From Mariniflexile fucanivorans (GTDB lineage: Bacteria; Bacteroidota; Bacteroidia; Flavobacteriales; Flavobacteriaceae), in contig NZ_SLUP01000003.1 in NCBI RefSeq assembly GCF_004341235.1, positions 124,001 through 188,000 on the forward strand: a stretch of DNA of 64,000 bases. Direction: 5' to 3'. Numbering within the stretch: position 1 is the stretch's first letter; each line of letters starts with the position of its first letter. The position numbers and the translations under genes are program-made. Below the pieces are notes generated by a model. The model saw nothing but the letters and a program-made list of their open reading frames with translations. It ran no database searches and was not told the origin of the DNA. This document shows positions 49,701-57,537 of the stretch, in pieces.

Positions 49701-51976
49701 AGCTGTAAAGAAGTACCTAAAGCGGCACTGCTTTCCTCCGTAATTCCAATATCGGTACTAACCATATTAGCTGCAGGACCATTAGTAGCTGTAAAACTAC
49801 CTTCATAACTTAAAAACTGAATAACAGTACCGTTATTATCAACCAAAGCGATCCCGTCTGGCGATCCGTTCTGTAATCCGCTTATGGTTACAGCAATGGT
49901 TCCATACCCATTCATTTGATCTGGAATAGTTCCTGTTAAGCTTGTTATACTATACGTAGTGCCACCATTACCGTTATAAGGTACAATACTCCAGCCTGAT
50001 AAATTTGTTCCTGCAGGTCCAACGATCTCAACACCTTCTTCACTATCTGCACCTGTATTATCATAGTGTATTTCATTAATAAATACGAATTCAGAAGCTA
50101 CAGGTGTTGTAGAGTCTTCTAAAGTAGCAACTATAACTTCATTACTGCTATTTGAAAGATTACCGTCAACATCTGATGCCTTAACCGAAAGTGCATAGGT
50201 TGTATTTGAAGTTAATCCTGTTAATGAAAAAGTTGTTTCTGTTGTTGAAGCAATTTGTGAAGTTCCATTAAAGATTTCATATAAAACGACTCCAACAGAT
50301 GTGGATGCTTCCCAAGATAAATCAATTGATGATTTTGTTATATTAGAAGTCGTTAAATTTGTAGGTGCTGCAATTACAACTGAAGACACTGAAAATATTT
50401 GTCCAGAATTTATACTTCCAAAAGTATTCGCTGAAGGTGCTTGCCAAGTAAAACTGTTATAATCTGTTCCCGTACCCGTTAATTGCAAAGAGAATCCTAT
50501 TGCATCACTTCCAGATTGAGACACACCAATATCGGTACTTGTCATTCCCATAGCTGGACCATTTGTAGCAACCAAACTGCCTTCATAACTTAAAAACTGA
50601 ACCACATTACCTTGATTATCAACCAACGCAAGTCCATCTGGAGCGCCATTCTGTAAACCACTTATAGTGACATACATGGTTCCGAAACCATTTGACTGAT
50701 CTGGAATAATGCCCGAAAAAGTACCTATTGGCGAATACGTTGCACCCCCATTGCCATTATAAGGAATTATACTCCAACCCGTAACGTCTGTTCCTGCTGT
50801 ACCGGCTACTTCTACAGCTTCATCGACATCTGCTCCCGCATTATCATAATGTATTTCATTAATAAAAACGACTGATGTTGTACTTGTAGTACCTTCTAAT
50901 GTCGTTACTAATAAAGAATTACTTTCAGAAGAAATATTACTTGAGGCATCTACTGCTTTTATAGTAAATGTATATGACGTATTAGGCGTTAAACCTGTAA
51001 GACTATATGTTGTATTAGTTGATGAAGCTATTTGAGTCGTTCCTTCAAAAATTTGATACGCTAAAACACCTACATTGTCTGTAGAAGCACTCCAAGATAA
51101 AACAATCTCGTTTGCCGTAGTATTTGTTGCCACTAAATTTGTAGGCGCACTTGGTGCTTCAATATCTGCCGTACTAGTTTCAAATCTGTTTTCTGCTTGT
51201 GGCCCTCCCCAAATAGTAGTTGCAAACGCAGGATTATCGATAAAAGGGTTTCTATTACCTTGAATGCCTTCTAAAATTACATTCCTGTTTATTTCTACTT
51301 GAGATACAGGATCTTCTGCATTCCATTCTAAAAATATATCACGCATATCCGCACTGTAGGTAGAGTTACCTAAACCTACATTATTTGGCAAGCAACGATC
51401 ACCATAACGTAGGTACATATACATCATCATACGAGCCACATCCCCTTTCCATTCATCACCTGGATAAAACCCTAAATTGATCGCTGCAGCATTTCCATCG
51501 CCATCAATGTACAGACGATTGCTTCTAATACTGTTTAAAGTAACATCGGAAGCGCGCAAATGGTGTGCGTCTGAGCCGGGACCTATTTCCCCTAAATTAG
51601 GTGTCCCTAAAGATTTAGCATAGGTATGCTCTCTGTTCCAATCGCCAACATCACCACCATTTAAATCTTTAGAACGTGTTCTATCATTCGTTGTATCGGC
51701 ATCTGAATCATCATACCCATAAATCAACAAAACATTGTTTGGATTGGCAGGATCTAAATCTGTTTGCTTTAAGGCATCCCAGACACCCGGTGTGTAACTC
51801 AAAATAGTGGTTTGAGTATTAGTTACCAACGTACTAAGAGTTGTTTTTAAAGTTTCTCCTGTAGTAGAAATATCAGCTCCATTATAATAACTAGGAACTT
51901 GACCATAGCTATAAGTTAAAAATAGCAACGCTAGAATCCTTAAATACAGATTCTTTTTTGAATAAAGTTGTTTCAT
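46739..51976 (-). CDS. Giant secreted protein with two nuclease domains (endonuclease I and EEP) and T9SS tail
   Basis: The 1745-residue protein has a signal peptide (to about 25). An endonuclease I domain follows (about 27-265, with GDWNREHTYAKSLG, GSDAHHLRASDVTLNSIRSNR and GDVARMMMYMYLRYG). Then come FN3 domains (about 275-360, 540-620) and three lamin-tail-like repeats, each opening VFINEIHYDNxGAD (about 370-535, 630-790, 795-955). An OB-fold-like segment (about 960-1060) precedes an endonuclease/exonuclease/phosphatase domain (about 1150-1455: AWNIEWFGD, LILGDFNDDVD, TSDHFPVSARF). Two SprB-like repeats and a T9SS tail (VYPNPFRLYVTVKL to the end) close it. It probably degrades extracellular DNA or RNA for nutrients or biofilm turnover. 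Confidence 0.92.
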   Translation of the reverse strand: MKQLYSKKNLYLRILALLFLTYSYGQVPSYYNGADISTTGETLKTTLSTLVTNTQTTILSYTPGVWDALKQTDLDPANPNNVLLIYGYDDSDADTTNDRTRSKDLNGGDVGDWNREHTYAKSLGTPNLGEIGPGSDAHHLRASDVTLNSIRSNRLYIDGDGNAAAINLGFYPGDEWKGDVARMMMYMYLRYGDRCLPNNVGLGNSTYSADMRDIFLEWNAEDPVSQVEINRNVILEGIQGNRNPFIDNPAFATTIWGGPQAENRFETSTADIEAPSAPTNLVATNTTANEIVLSWSASTDNVGVLAYQIFEGTTQIASSTNTTYSLTGLTPNTSYTFTIKAVDASSNISSESNSLLVTTLEGTTSTTSVVFINEIHYDNAGADVDEAVEVAGTAGTDVTGWSIIPYNGNGGATYSPIGTFSGIIPDQSNGFGTMYVTISGLQNGAPDGLALVDNQGNVVQFLSYEGSLVATNGPAMGMTSTDIGVSQSGSDAIGFSLQLTGTGTDYNSFTWQAPSANTFGSINSGQIFSVSSVVIAAPTNLTTSNITKSSIDLSWEASTSVGVVLYEIFNGTSQIASTTETTFSLTGLTSNTTYALSVKASDVDGNLSNSSNEVIVATLEDSTTPVASEFVFINEIHYDNTGADSEEGVEIVGPAGTNLSGWSIVPYNGNGGTTYSITSLTGTIPDQMNGYGTIAVTISGLQNGSPDGIALVDNNGTVIQFLSYEGSFTATNGPAANMVSTDIGITEESSAALGTSLQLIGKGSVYTDFTWAALDNTFGDINTDQKFGDLVFVNEIHYDNAGADVGEAIEIAGWSGTDLTDWSIELYNGSGGALYGTIPLTGTIPDQMNGYGTMFFSYNGIQNGSPDGLALVDATGKVIQFLSYEGAFTATSGSASGMLSTDIGISESSSALEGSSLQLIGTGTVYDDFTWDTATNTFGAINVGQVFGDVEIAMEVISIADARASVEGTLVKITGVLTVSDQFAGSAYIQDDTAGIAIFDELVHGHGNFIIGDSITVTGTRSAFNDQIQISAVTNVENNGLPNIPIEPVTITLADMGNHPAELVKILNPAFPKPGDILFGNSNYVLTDASGNGELRIDNDVEDIVGLGQPQSCDEIVGVVGRFYETYQLLPRMTSDMACAGAYIPLGSSVTVSKDKTFDVVAWNIEWFGDETNAPTAGNLDSDAIQKESVKTVLQQLDADVYTVEEVSDDVLFAQMVSEMPGYSYVLSEAVSYPNDETGTQQKVGFIYNTNTVSVVSTKALLSSMHPYYNGGDDSFLSDYPVSDKTRFYASGRLPFMMTADVTLDGVTKQFNMVALHARANGSTDSQERYDMRKYDVEVLKDTLDAQYPNANLIILGDFNDDVDFTVADNVSTTVSTFDKYVVDPTNYTIVTSALSAGDYRSYVFRENMIDHIMVSNEVAPIYINQSVSVGYEFYNASYTSTTSDHFPVSARFLLKELTLNEITATNVTCAGEQNGTATATVSGGITPYSYLWSDGQTTATATGLIGGSYSVIVTDALGNTLTNEVAITEPMPLEYTKTEDATVYYGYAPESCTTISISTVSGGMAPYTYAWSTGETTNAIKVCPEETTTYSVTVMDANGCSIDTEILVDVVDVQCDNNGRYPKVEMCHNGRSICVSQNAVQAHLNHGDTLGACNDSENGDLSFSVYPNPFRLYVTVKLENVKANSKVKFLVYNHYGRLVYRSHNNSLCGKNKEILPLWYLQRGYYYLQIYVDDELKDTQTLIKE

Positions 51977-52011
51977 ATTATTTTAATTGAATTAGTCTTA
52001 ACAAACTTACA

Positions 52012-52019
52012 CATTAAAC
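52012..52019 (-). promoter_or_regulatory. -7 box upstream of the dual-nuclease gene
   Basis: The minus strand reads TAAGTTTG, matching TAnnTTTG, 36 bp before the start codon at 51976. No -33 TTG is seen. Confidence 0.45.
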
Positions 52020-52118
52020 ATATAAAACTCGGGTCTTTTTTATTAACTATTGGTTAATAAAACATAAAATTAAGGGTATTTACATCTTGATAACTTTCTG
52101 AAAATAAACACATAACCA

Positions 52119-54272
52119 TTATAAATTATCCAATTGGTTGCTCTTTTTATCCTCACTAATTGTCCAAAAGAAGCCTACAAAAAAGAATTGGTCGGCAGCA
52201 GGCTGTAAAGCACGTCGGTTAAAATTTCCGTTTACATCGGGCGTGTTAGCATATTGATAGCCATTAATATTTTTAAAACCCAATGCATTAGTTACCGAAG
52301 CGTATAGAATTTTTTGCGGACTAATTAAATAGGCCCAATTTACACTCAAGCTGTTGTAGGCTTTTGTTTTTTCATTTAAAAAACCTGTTTCGTTTGGGTT
52401 GGTATAGGTTCTACCCGATGCGAAAGCATAACTAAAACCAACTTGACTGCGCCAATCGTTAATCCAGTATTTCCCAACTACCGATAGATTATGTGTATTC
52501 GCAAAATTGGGTTGTGCCTCCATCGTGAAATTTTTATAATCTCGTTTGGTATCCAGTAACGAATAACTTACCCAATAGTCAACGTTTTTAATGCTTTTAC
52601 TATCGCGCCAAAATAAATCGATACCTTTTGCGAACCCCGAGCCGTTGTTGTTATAATTACTGTCGAAAGCTGCAAAATCGGTATCATACTTCACCAAATC
52701 ATCGTAATTTTTGTAATACGCTTCAGCTCTAAATAGTTTTCTATCACCGTTATATTGATAGTTTGCAATAAAATGCGACGTGTTTTGTGCTTTTAAATTT
52801 TGATTGAATTTTAAAACAGTGCTCGATGGGTTTTGATAAAAATTACCATAAGCCAACGATAACTGACTTTTCCGAGACGTTTTATAAGCCAAAGACAACC
52901 TGGGCGCCACAGTAGTTTCCTTGAACAACTGGCTATATTCAGCACGCAGACCTGTTTTAAAAGCCAAATTTTTTGAAATAAAGATATCGGCTTCAGCAAA
53001 AGCGGCTACCAGATTGTTGTCATAACCATATTTTGCGTTGTTTATAGACGCATCACTGTAATTTTCTTTAAAATTAGTAGCAAAGTACTCCGTGCCAAAA
53101 TAAAGCTTAAAACGGTTGCTTATTCGGTTTTTGAATTTCAGTTTGGCATGTAGTGAGTTTTCAGCAGCATCAACAGCACTATCTATAATATTCAAATCGT
53201 TAATGCCATGTGTATAGCTCAACCCTCCAAAATACGACCAAGTAGCATTCAATTCTGCTTCATACGAACTATTTAAGTAAAAATTCTTATTCTTCATTTT
53301 GAAATAAACACCATCAGGATTATTGATGTCGTCTTGGGTTAATTCAAAATTAGTAACATCAAAAGCACCATATAATTTAAACAAACCTTTATTTGTTTTT
53401 TTTCTGAATACGGTTTCACCCGAAACAGTTTCATAAGGTTTTATCCAATTATTTCTATTAGGAAAAATAGCGTTATAAGGTGCCAAATTAATATAGGATG
53501 CATTAAAACTTAACGAGCTTTTTTCCCATTTTTGAGTATTACCTAAAGTCGCACCTAAACTCATGATACCAACATCGGTTTTCTCTTGGTCGGGTTCATC
53601 AATGGTATTCAATAATAACACACTTGATAAAGCTTGCCCAAATTCCACAGAATATCCACCTGTAGAAAACGTAATCCCATCAAACAAAAATGGTGAATAG
53701 CGACCTCGGGTGGGTGCATTATTGGTGGTAGGCGTATAAGGCGAAAACACCCGAATACCATCAATAAAAATCTGCGTTTCTTCCGCATCACCACCACGCA
53801 CAAACAGCCTGCCGTCTTCTGCCACGGTAGAGGTACCAGGTAAGGTTTGGAACGCTCCTATAATATCGCCCATAGCACTTGCTGTGGTAACGATATCCAA
53901 TGGTTTTAAAACATTCACTTTACTATTATCGCCTGCTTGAAAGGTGCCTGCGGAAAGCACCACGGCATCCAAAGTGTTTACATCTTCACGAAGTTTTACC
54001 TGCAAATTTTTCATATAAACCACATCGCCCACCATGGTAAAGGTTTCAAAAGACATATAAGAAACTTTTAAATTTAGTGTTCCTGTTTGTGTTGTTTTAA
54101 ATGAAAAGCTTCCGTTTTCATCGCTCGTGCTGCCATCATAAGTGCCTTCCAAATAAATATTGGCACCGGGTATTGGCATGCCTTTCGTGTCGGTCACTTT
54201 TCCGTTGATGTTCGTTTGGGCGGGTAGTATATTTGAAATAATTAAACAAAAAATAAAGACAAGTTGTTTCAT
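52119..54272 (-). CDS. TonB-dependent outer-membrane receptor
   Basis: The start at 54272 (MKQLVFIFCLIISNILPAQ, signal peptide) gives 717 residues; an upstream extension of 52 codons is open but lacks sense. A carboxypeptidase-like regulatory domain comes first (about 20-105, INGKVTDTKGMPIPGANIYLEGTYDGSTSDENGSFSFKTTQTG). The plug domain follows (DVNTLDAVVLSAGTFQAGD, FQTLPGTSTVAEDGRLFVRGGDAEETQIFIDGI), then a 22-strand-type barrel ending FFVGFFWTISEDK. No SusD gene is adjacent, so siderophore, vitamin or peptide uptake is as likely as glycan uptake. The upstream TonB gene lies beyond the nuclease gene. Confidence 0.9.
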   Translation of the reverse strand: MKQLVFIFCLIISNILPAQTNINGKVTDTKGMPIPGANIYLEGTYDGSTSDENGSFSFKTTQTGTLNLKVSYMSFETFTMVGDVVYMKNLQVKLREDVNTLDAVVLSAGTFQAGDNSKVNVLKPLDIVTTASAMGDIIGAFQTLPGTSTVAEDGRLFVRGGDAEETQIFIDGIRVFSPYTPTTNNAPTRGRYSPFLFDGITFSTGGYSVEFGQALSSVLLLNTIDEPDQEKTDVGIMSLGATLGNTQKWEKSSLSFNASYINLAPYNAIFPNRNNWIKPYETVSGETVFRKKTNKGLFKLYGAFDVTNFELTQDDINNPDGVYFKMKNKNFYLNSSYEAELNATWSYFGGLSYTHGINDLNIIDSAVDAAENSLHAKLKFKNRISNRFKLYFGTEYFATNFKENYSDASINNAKYGYDNNLVAAFAEADIFISKNLAFKTGLRAEYSQLFKETTVAPRLSLAYKTSRKSQLSLAYGNFYQNPSSTVLKFNQNLKAQNTSHFIANYQYNGDRKLFRAEAYYKNYDDLVKYDTDFAAFDSNYNNNGSGFAKGIDLFWRDSKSIKNVDYWVSYSLLDTKRDYKNFTMEAQPNFANTHNLSVVGKYWINDWRSQVGFSYAFASGRTYTNPNETGFLNEKTKAYNSLSVNWAYLISPQKILYASVTNALGFKNINGYQYANTPDVNGNFNRRALQPAADQFFFVGFFWTISEDKKSNQLDNL

Positions 54273-54877
54273 AATAAAATTGATTGGTTCGTTTTTGATG
54301 ATGATGCAAAATTGAACCCTATTTAACAATTTAAAAACTTTAATGAACCGAACTGTAAAATTTAAAGGATGAATTGAATATTCACAAAAAACATGCAACA
54401 TGAAAATCTTATTTAAGATGATTTTCAACTATTAAAATGATGACTTTTTAGTCTTTTTAAAAAGAGAAAAACCGACAAAAAAGCGACGTTTTCGAACATC
54501 CTTTTTATCGGTTTTTTTGAATAAACTTTTTTAATATCTGATAGATCGTTGGAGTGATTTTTCAACTCCGTAAATTGTGTGGATTCCCGTAATTTTTAAG
54601 GAGGTCCATTTTTATATTTTCACACCAAAGAAACGTTTTAAAAATGAGTCACCATTTTGTTTTTTAGTTGTTAATTTTTTTTATAACTTCGGATAGTTTA
54701 TTGACATTAAATAACTTTTACAAGTGTTTTCAACTAGCCAGTATTGGTAGTTCTTCCTAAACATCAAATCATACATTTTTCAAGCATTTTAAAGCTTAAA
54801 AACACATAATAGACAAAATCTATAAGATGTATTTATTAAATTATTAATCAGATACTTAAATAAATCAAAATAAACTC
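54273..54877. other. Intergenic region between the receptor and NDH-2 genes
   Basis: This 605-bp AT-rich stretch contains the receptor's upstream region and a terminator-like structure at about 54467-54517 (AAAACCGA and TCGGTTTT around an imperfect inner stem, then T7). It also has a GGAGT/ACTCC hairpin near 54552-54572. No TAnnTTTG box, convincing open frame or RNA gene was found. Confidence 0.5.
54467..54517. terminator. Terminator-like hairpin
   Basis: The arms AAAACCGA and TCGGTTTT enclose an imperfect inner stem and end in seven T on the plus strand. It could end transcripts arriving from the NDH-2 gene, 360 bp away, or from the opposite side. Confidence 0.4.
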
Positions 54878-56155
54878 CTACTTTAATTTATTAAACGGAC
54901 GAATGATAAGTCGTGCTGCTTTATCAAAATTGATATAATTGTAACACCAATTAAAGAAAACGATCACCCTATTTCGGAAACCTACCAATGCCATAAGGTG
55001 TACAAACATCCAAATAAACCATGCAAAAAAACCTCCAAATTTATAATGTTTTAAATCTACAACCGCCTTATTTCTTCCCACGGTTGCCATCGATCCTTTA
55101 TCAATATACTTGAATTTTTTTAGTGGTTTTCCCTCAATTAATTTAATGATATTTTTACCCAAAAGCTGCCCCTGTTGAATGGCTGGTTGCGCCACTTGTG
55201 GATGCCCATTTGGGAACTCCTCTGAAGCCATTAAAGCAATATCCCCTAGAGCGAAAATATTGGTATATCCTTCCACTTGGTTATAGACATTTACTTTGTA
55301 CCTATTGGCACGTTCCATTAAGGCTTCAGCTTTTAGTCCTTTAACCAAATCACCGGTAACGCCGGCTGCCCAAATTAAGGTTTCAGACTCCAATTCCAAG
55401 CTTAAATTTGTGCTTACTTTTTTGCCATCATAATCTTTTACAAAAGTATTACAATGCACCAGCACCCCTAACTTCGTTAAAAACTTTGCGGCTTTTTTTG
55501 AGGCCTCTTCGCTCATGGTGGGCAACACTCTTGCACTTCCTTCCAATAAATAAATTTGCATATCGGCAGGAATTAAATCTCTGTAATCTTTTGGTAAAAT
55601 ATGGTTTTTTAGTTCGGCAATTGCGCCTGCAAGTTCTACACCTGTTGGTCCACCACCTACAATTACAAAGTTTAATAAAGCTTTACGTGTTGCTTTATCG
55701 TTGCTAATGGCTGCCTGTTCAAAATTCTGTAAAATCAAGCTTCTTATATTCAAGGCTTGAGGCACTTTTTTCATGGGCATGCTATACGTTTCAATGGCAT
55801 TATTTCCAAAATAATTGGTTTTAGTACCCGTTGCAATCACTAAATAATCGTAACCAATTATACCAATATCTGTATGGATTTCTTTAGCATCAGCATCAAT
55901 ATTCCGTACTTTCGTCATACGGAAATACATATTTTTATAACGTTTAATTATTTTCCTGAGTGGATATGCAATAGAATCTGGTTCTAAACCTGCCGATGAC
56001 ACCTGATATAATAGTGGTTGAAAAGTGTGGTAATTCCTCTTATCAATCAACACCACCTGCACCTTTTTATTGCCTAAGGCCTTTGCTAAGTTTATACCTG
56101 CAAAACCACCACCAATTATCACAACTCTAGGAATACTTACTTGGGGAATATTCAT
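54878..56155 (-). CDS. ndh: Type II NADH dehydrogenase (NDH-2)
   Basis: The 425-residue flavoprotein has two dinucleotide-binding folds: RVVIIGGGFAGINLAKALG (FAD, about 10-28) and NFVIVGGGPTGVELAGAIAEL (NADH, about 162-182). It also has the FQPLLYQVSSAGL loop and a C-terminal membrane-binding helix region (FFAWFIWMFVHLMALVGFRNRVIVFFNW). NDH-2 oxidises NADH and reduces quinone without pumping protons. A -7 box (TATCTTTG, plus-strand 56179-56186) lies 24 bp upstream. It is divergent from the sigma factor gene. Confidence 0.93.
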   Translation of the reverse strand: MNIPQVSIPRVVIIGGGFAGINLAKALGNKKVQVVLIDKRNYHTFQPLLYQVSSAGLEPDSIAYPLRKIIKRYKNMYFRMTKVRNIDADAKEIHTDIGIIGYDYLVIATGTKTNYFGNNAIETYSMPMKKVPQALNIRSLILQNFEQAAISNDKATRKALLNFVIVGGGPTGVELAGAIAELKNHILPKDYRDLIPADMQIYLLEGSARVLPTMSEEASKKAAKFLTKLGVLVHCNTFVKDYDGKKVSTNLSLELESETLIWAAGVTGDLVKGLKAEALMERANRYKVNVYNQVEGYTNIFALGDIALMASEEFPNGHPQVAQPAIQQGQLLGKNIIKLIEGKPLKKFKYIDKGSMATVGRNKAVVDLKHYKFGGFFAWFIWMFVHLMALVGFRNRVIVFFNWCYNYINFDKAARLIIRPFNKLK

Positions 56156-56178
56156 TTTTTTAAAGATAAAAGTTTGTA

Positions 56179-56186
56179 CAAAGATA
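56179..56186 (-). promoter_or_regulatory. -7 box of the NDH-2 gene
   Basis: The minus strand reads TATCTTTG, 24 bp before the ATG at 56155. A -33 TTG is not found at the usual distance. Confidence 0.5.
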
Positions 56187-56284
56187 TAACGCCAAACAAC
56201 TATTTACTATTTATAAATTTTATTTTTACAAAATTGTAACAATTCAAAACATTAAGCTACTTACATAATAACTAACCCACAGAT

Positions 56285-56779
56285 TTGAATAAAGAACTAA
56301 AACATAATTTTGTTGAATTGCTCGAAACGCATCAAAACATCATACACAAGGTGTGCCGTTTGTACACTAATAATTATGATGCCCATAACGATTTGTTTCA
56401 AGAAATAACCATTCAACTTTGGAAAGCATACCCTAAGTTTCGGGGTGATGCTAAGTTTAGTACTTGGATGTATCGGGTTGGATTAAACACCGCTATAACA
56501 CTTTACCGAAAATCGAAACGTACCATAGATACTCAAGATTTTGAAGGAGTAGCATTTAAAATATCGGCAGAAGCATATGACGATACCGAAGAACAACAAC
56601 TTAAAATATTATATAAAGCAGTACATCAATTAAACGATATTGAAAAAGCCCTTGTGTTTTTGTATCTGGAAGACAAAAACTATAGTGAAATAAGTGAGAC
56701 CATGGGTATTAGTGAAGTGAATGCCAGAGTGAAAATGAACCGAATAAAAACGAAACTAAAAACCATACTAAATCCCTAA
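56285..56779 (+). CDS. ECF-type RNA polymerase sigma factor
   Basis: The 164-residue protein opens with a TTG codon (NKELKHNFVELLETHQNIIHKVCRLYT). Region 2 is at about 15-80 (DLFQEITIQLWKAYPKFRGDAKFSTWMYRVGLNTAITLYRK), and region 4 at about 112-162 (LNDIEKALVFLYLEDKNYSEISETMGISEVNARVKMNRIKTKL). ECF factors redirect RNA polymerase to stress or envelope genes. The membrane-protein gene 5 bp downstream is in the position of an anti-sigma factor. No in-frame ATG precedes the domain, so TTG is the likely start. Confidence 0.88.
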   Translation: MNKELKHNFVELLETHQNIIHKVCRLYTNNYDAHNDLFQEITIQLWKAYPKFRGDAKFSTWMYRVGLNTAITLYRKSKRTIDTQDFEGVAFKISAEAYDDTEEQQLKILYKAVHQLNDIEKALVFLYLEDKNYSEISETMGISEVNARVKMNRIKTKLKTILNP

Positions 56780-56784
56780 AAGCT

Positions 56785-57420
56785 ATGGACGAATTAGACA
56801 TCTTAAAAAAAGACTGGCACAAAGAAAAGCCAGAACATAAAAAATTATCTACCCAAGATATATACCCCATGCTGCACAAAAAATCGTCGTCCATTGTGAA
56901 GACGCTTTTTTACATTAGCATTGCCGAACTTGTGTTTTGGATAATAATAAGTATCATCCCTTATTTCACATCTAATAGTTATAAAAAACAATTAGACTCC
57001 GTTTACACAAACGATTACGTATTTGGGGCTCTAACCGCATTTAGCTATGCTATCATACTGTTATTCATATACTTACTTTTTAAATCACATAAGGCTATTT
57101 CGGTAACAGATAATGCTAAAAAACTAATGGAAAGCATTATAAAAACCCGAAAAGTGATAAAATATTATGTTATTTATAACTTAGCAATGGCGTTTATCTC
57201 TATGGTTTTAGGTACTTATTTTGCCATTGTACACAATCCAGAACTATCTAATACTATCGCTCATTTCAGCGATAAACAAAAACTAATCGCATTTGCCATT
57301 GTTACAGGTTTCACCGCCGTATTTGTATTTGTTATCTGGCTTTTTTACAAACTTCTTTACGGATTATTATTAAAGCGTTTAAACAGAAATTACAAAGAAT
57401 TAAAAAAACTGGAAGTTTAG
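56785..57420 (+). CDS. Membrane protein cotranscribed with the sigma factor
   Basis: The 211-residue protein begins with a hydrophilic stretch of about 35 residues (MDELDILKKDWHKEKPEHKKLSTQDIYPMLHKKSSSIV) and then has four membrane segments (about 40-60, 85-102, 135-155, 170-195). The N-terminal cytoplasmic part could hold the sigma factor. It lacks a zinc anti-sigma motif. This type is often next to ECF genes in flavobacteria. An anti-sigma role is inferred from position only. Confidence 0.65.
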   Translation: MDELDILKKDWHKEKPEHKKLSTQDIYPMLHKKSSSIVKTLFYISIAELVFWIIISIIPYFTSNSYKKQLDSVYTNDYVFGALTAFSYAIILLFIYLLFKSHKAISVTDNAKKLMESIIKTRKVIKYYVIYNLAMAFISMVLGTYFAIVHNPELSNTIAHFSDKQKLIAFAIVTGFTAVFVFVIWLFYKLLYGLLLKRLNRNYKELKKLEV

Positions 57421-57426
57421 TTATTT

Positions 57427-57508
57427 GGGCGTTACCTCAAGGGTCGGGCTATACGTTACAAGTCCTCGCTCCTGCGTCGCTGTGGGCTTTCCACTGCTAT
57501 CCCTAACC
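57427..57508 (+). repeat. Dispersed repeat family R, copy 3
   Basis: Blocks in order: GGGCGTTACC, GGGTCGGGCTATACGTTACAA, a GC-rich centre (CCTCGCTCCTGCGTCGC) and CCACTGCTATCCCTAACC. It lies in the gap between two convergent genes. Confidence 0.78.
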
Positions 57509-57537
57509 AATTAGCAATTAGCAATTAGCAATTAGCA
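57509..57537. repeat. 7-bp tandem repeat (AATTAGC, four units)
   Basis: Four exact head-to-tail units follow copy 3 of repeat R. The TAA stop codon of the RluE-like gene (57532-57534) falls inside the last unit. Confidence 0.85.

Noticed and set aside
54273-54428. N-terminal extension of the TonB-dependent receptor
   Set aside because: The 52 extra codons lack receptor features; a clean signal peptide starts at the ATG at 54272.
54596-54607. TAAGGAGGTCC, a perfect Shine-Dalgarno-like sequence in an intergenic region
   Set aside because: No ATG, GTG or TTG with a meaningful frame follows at a useful distance.
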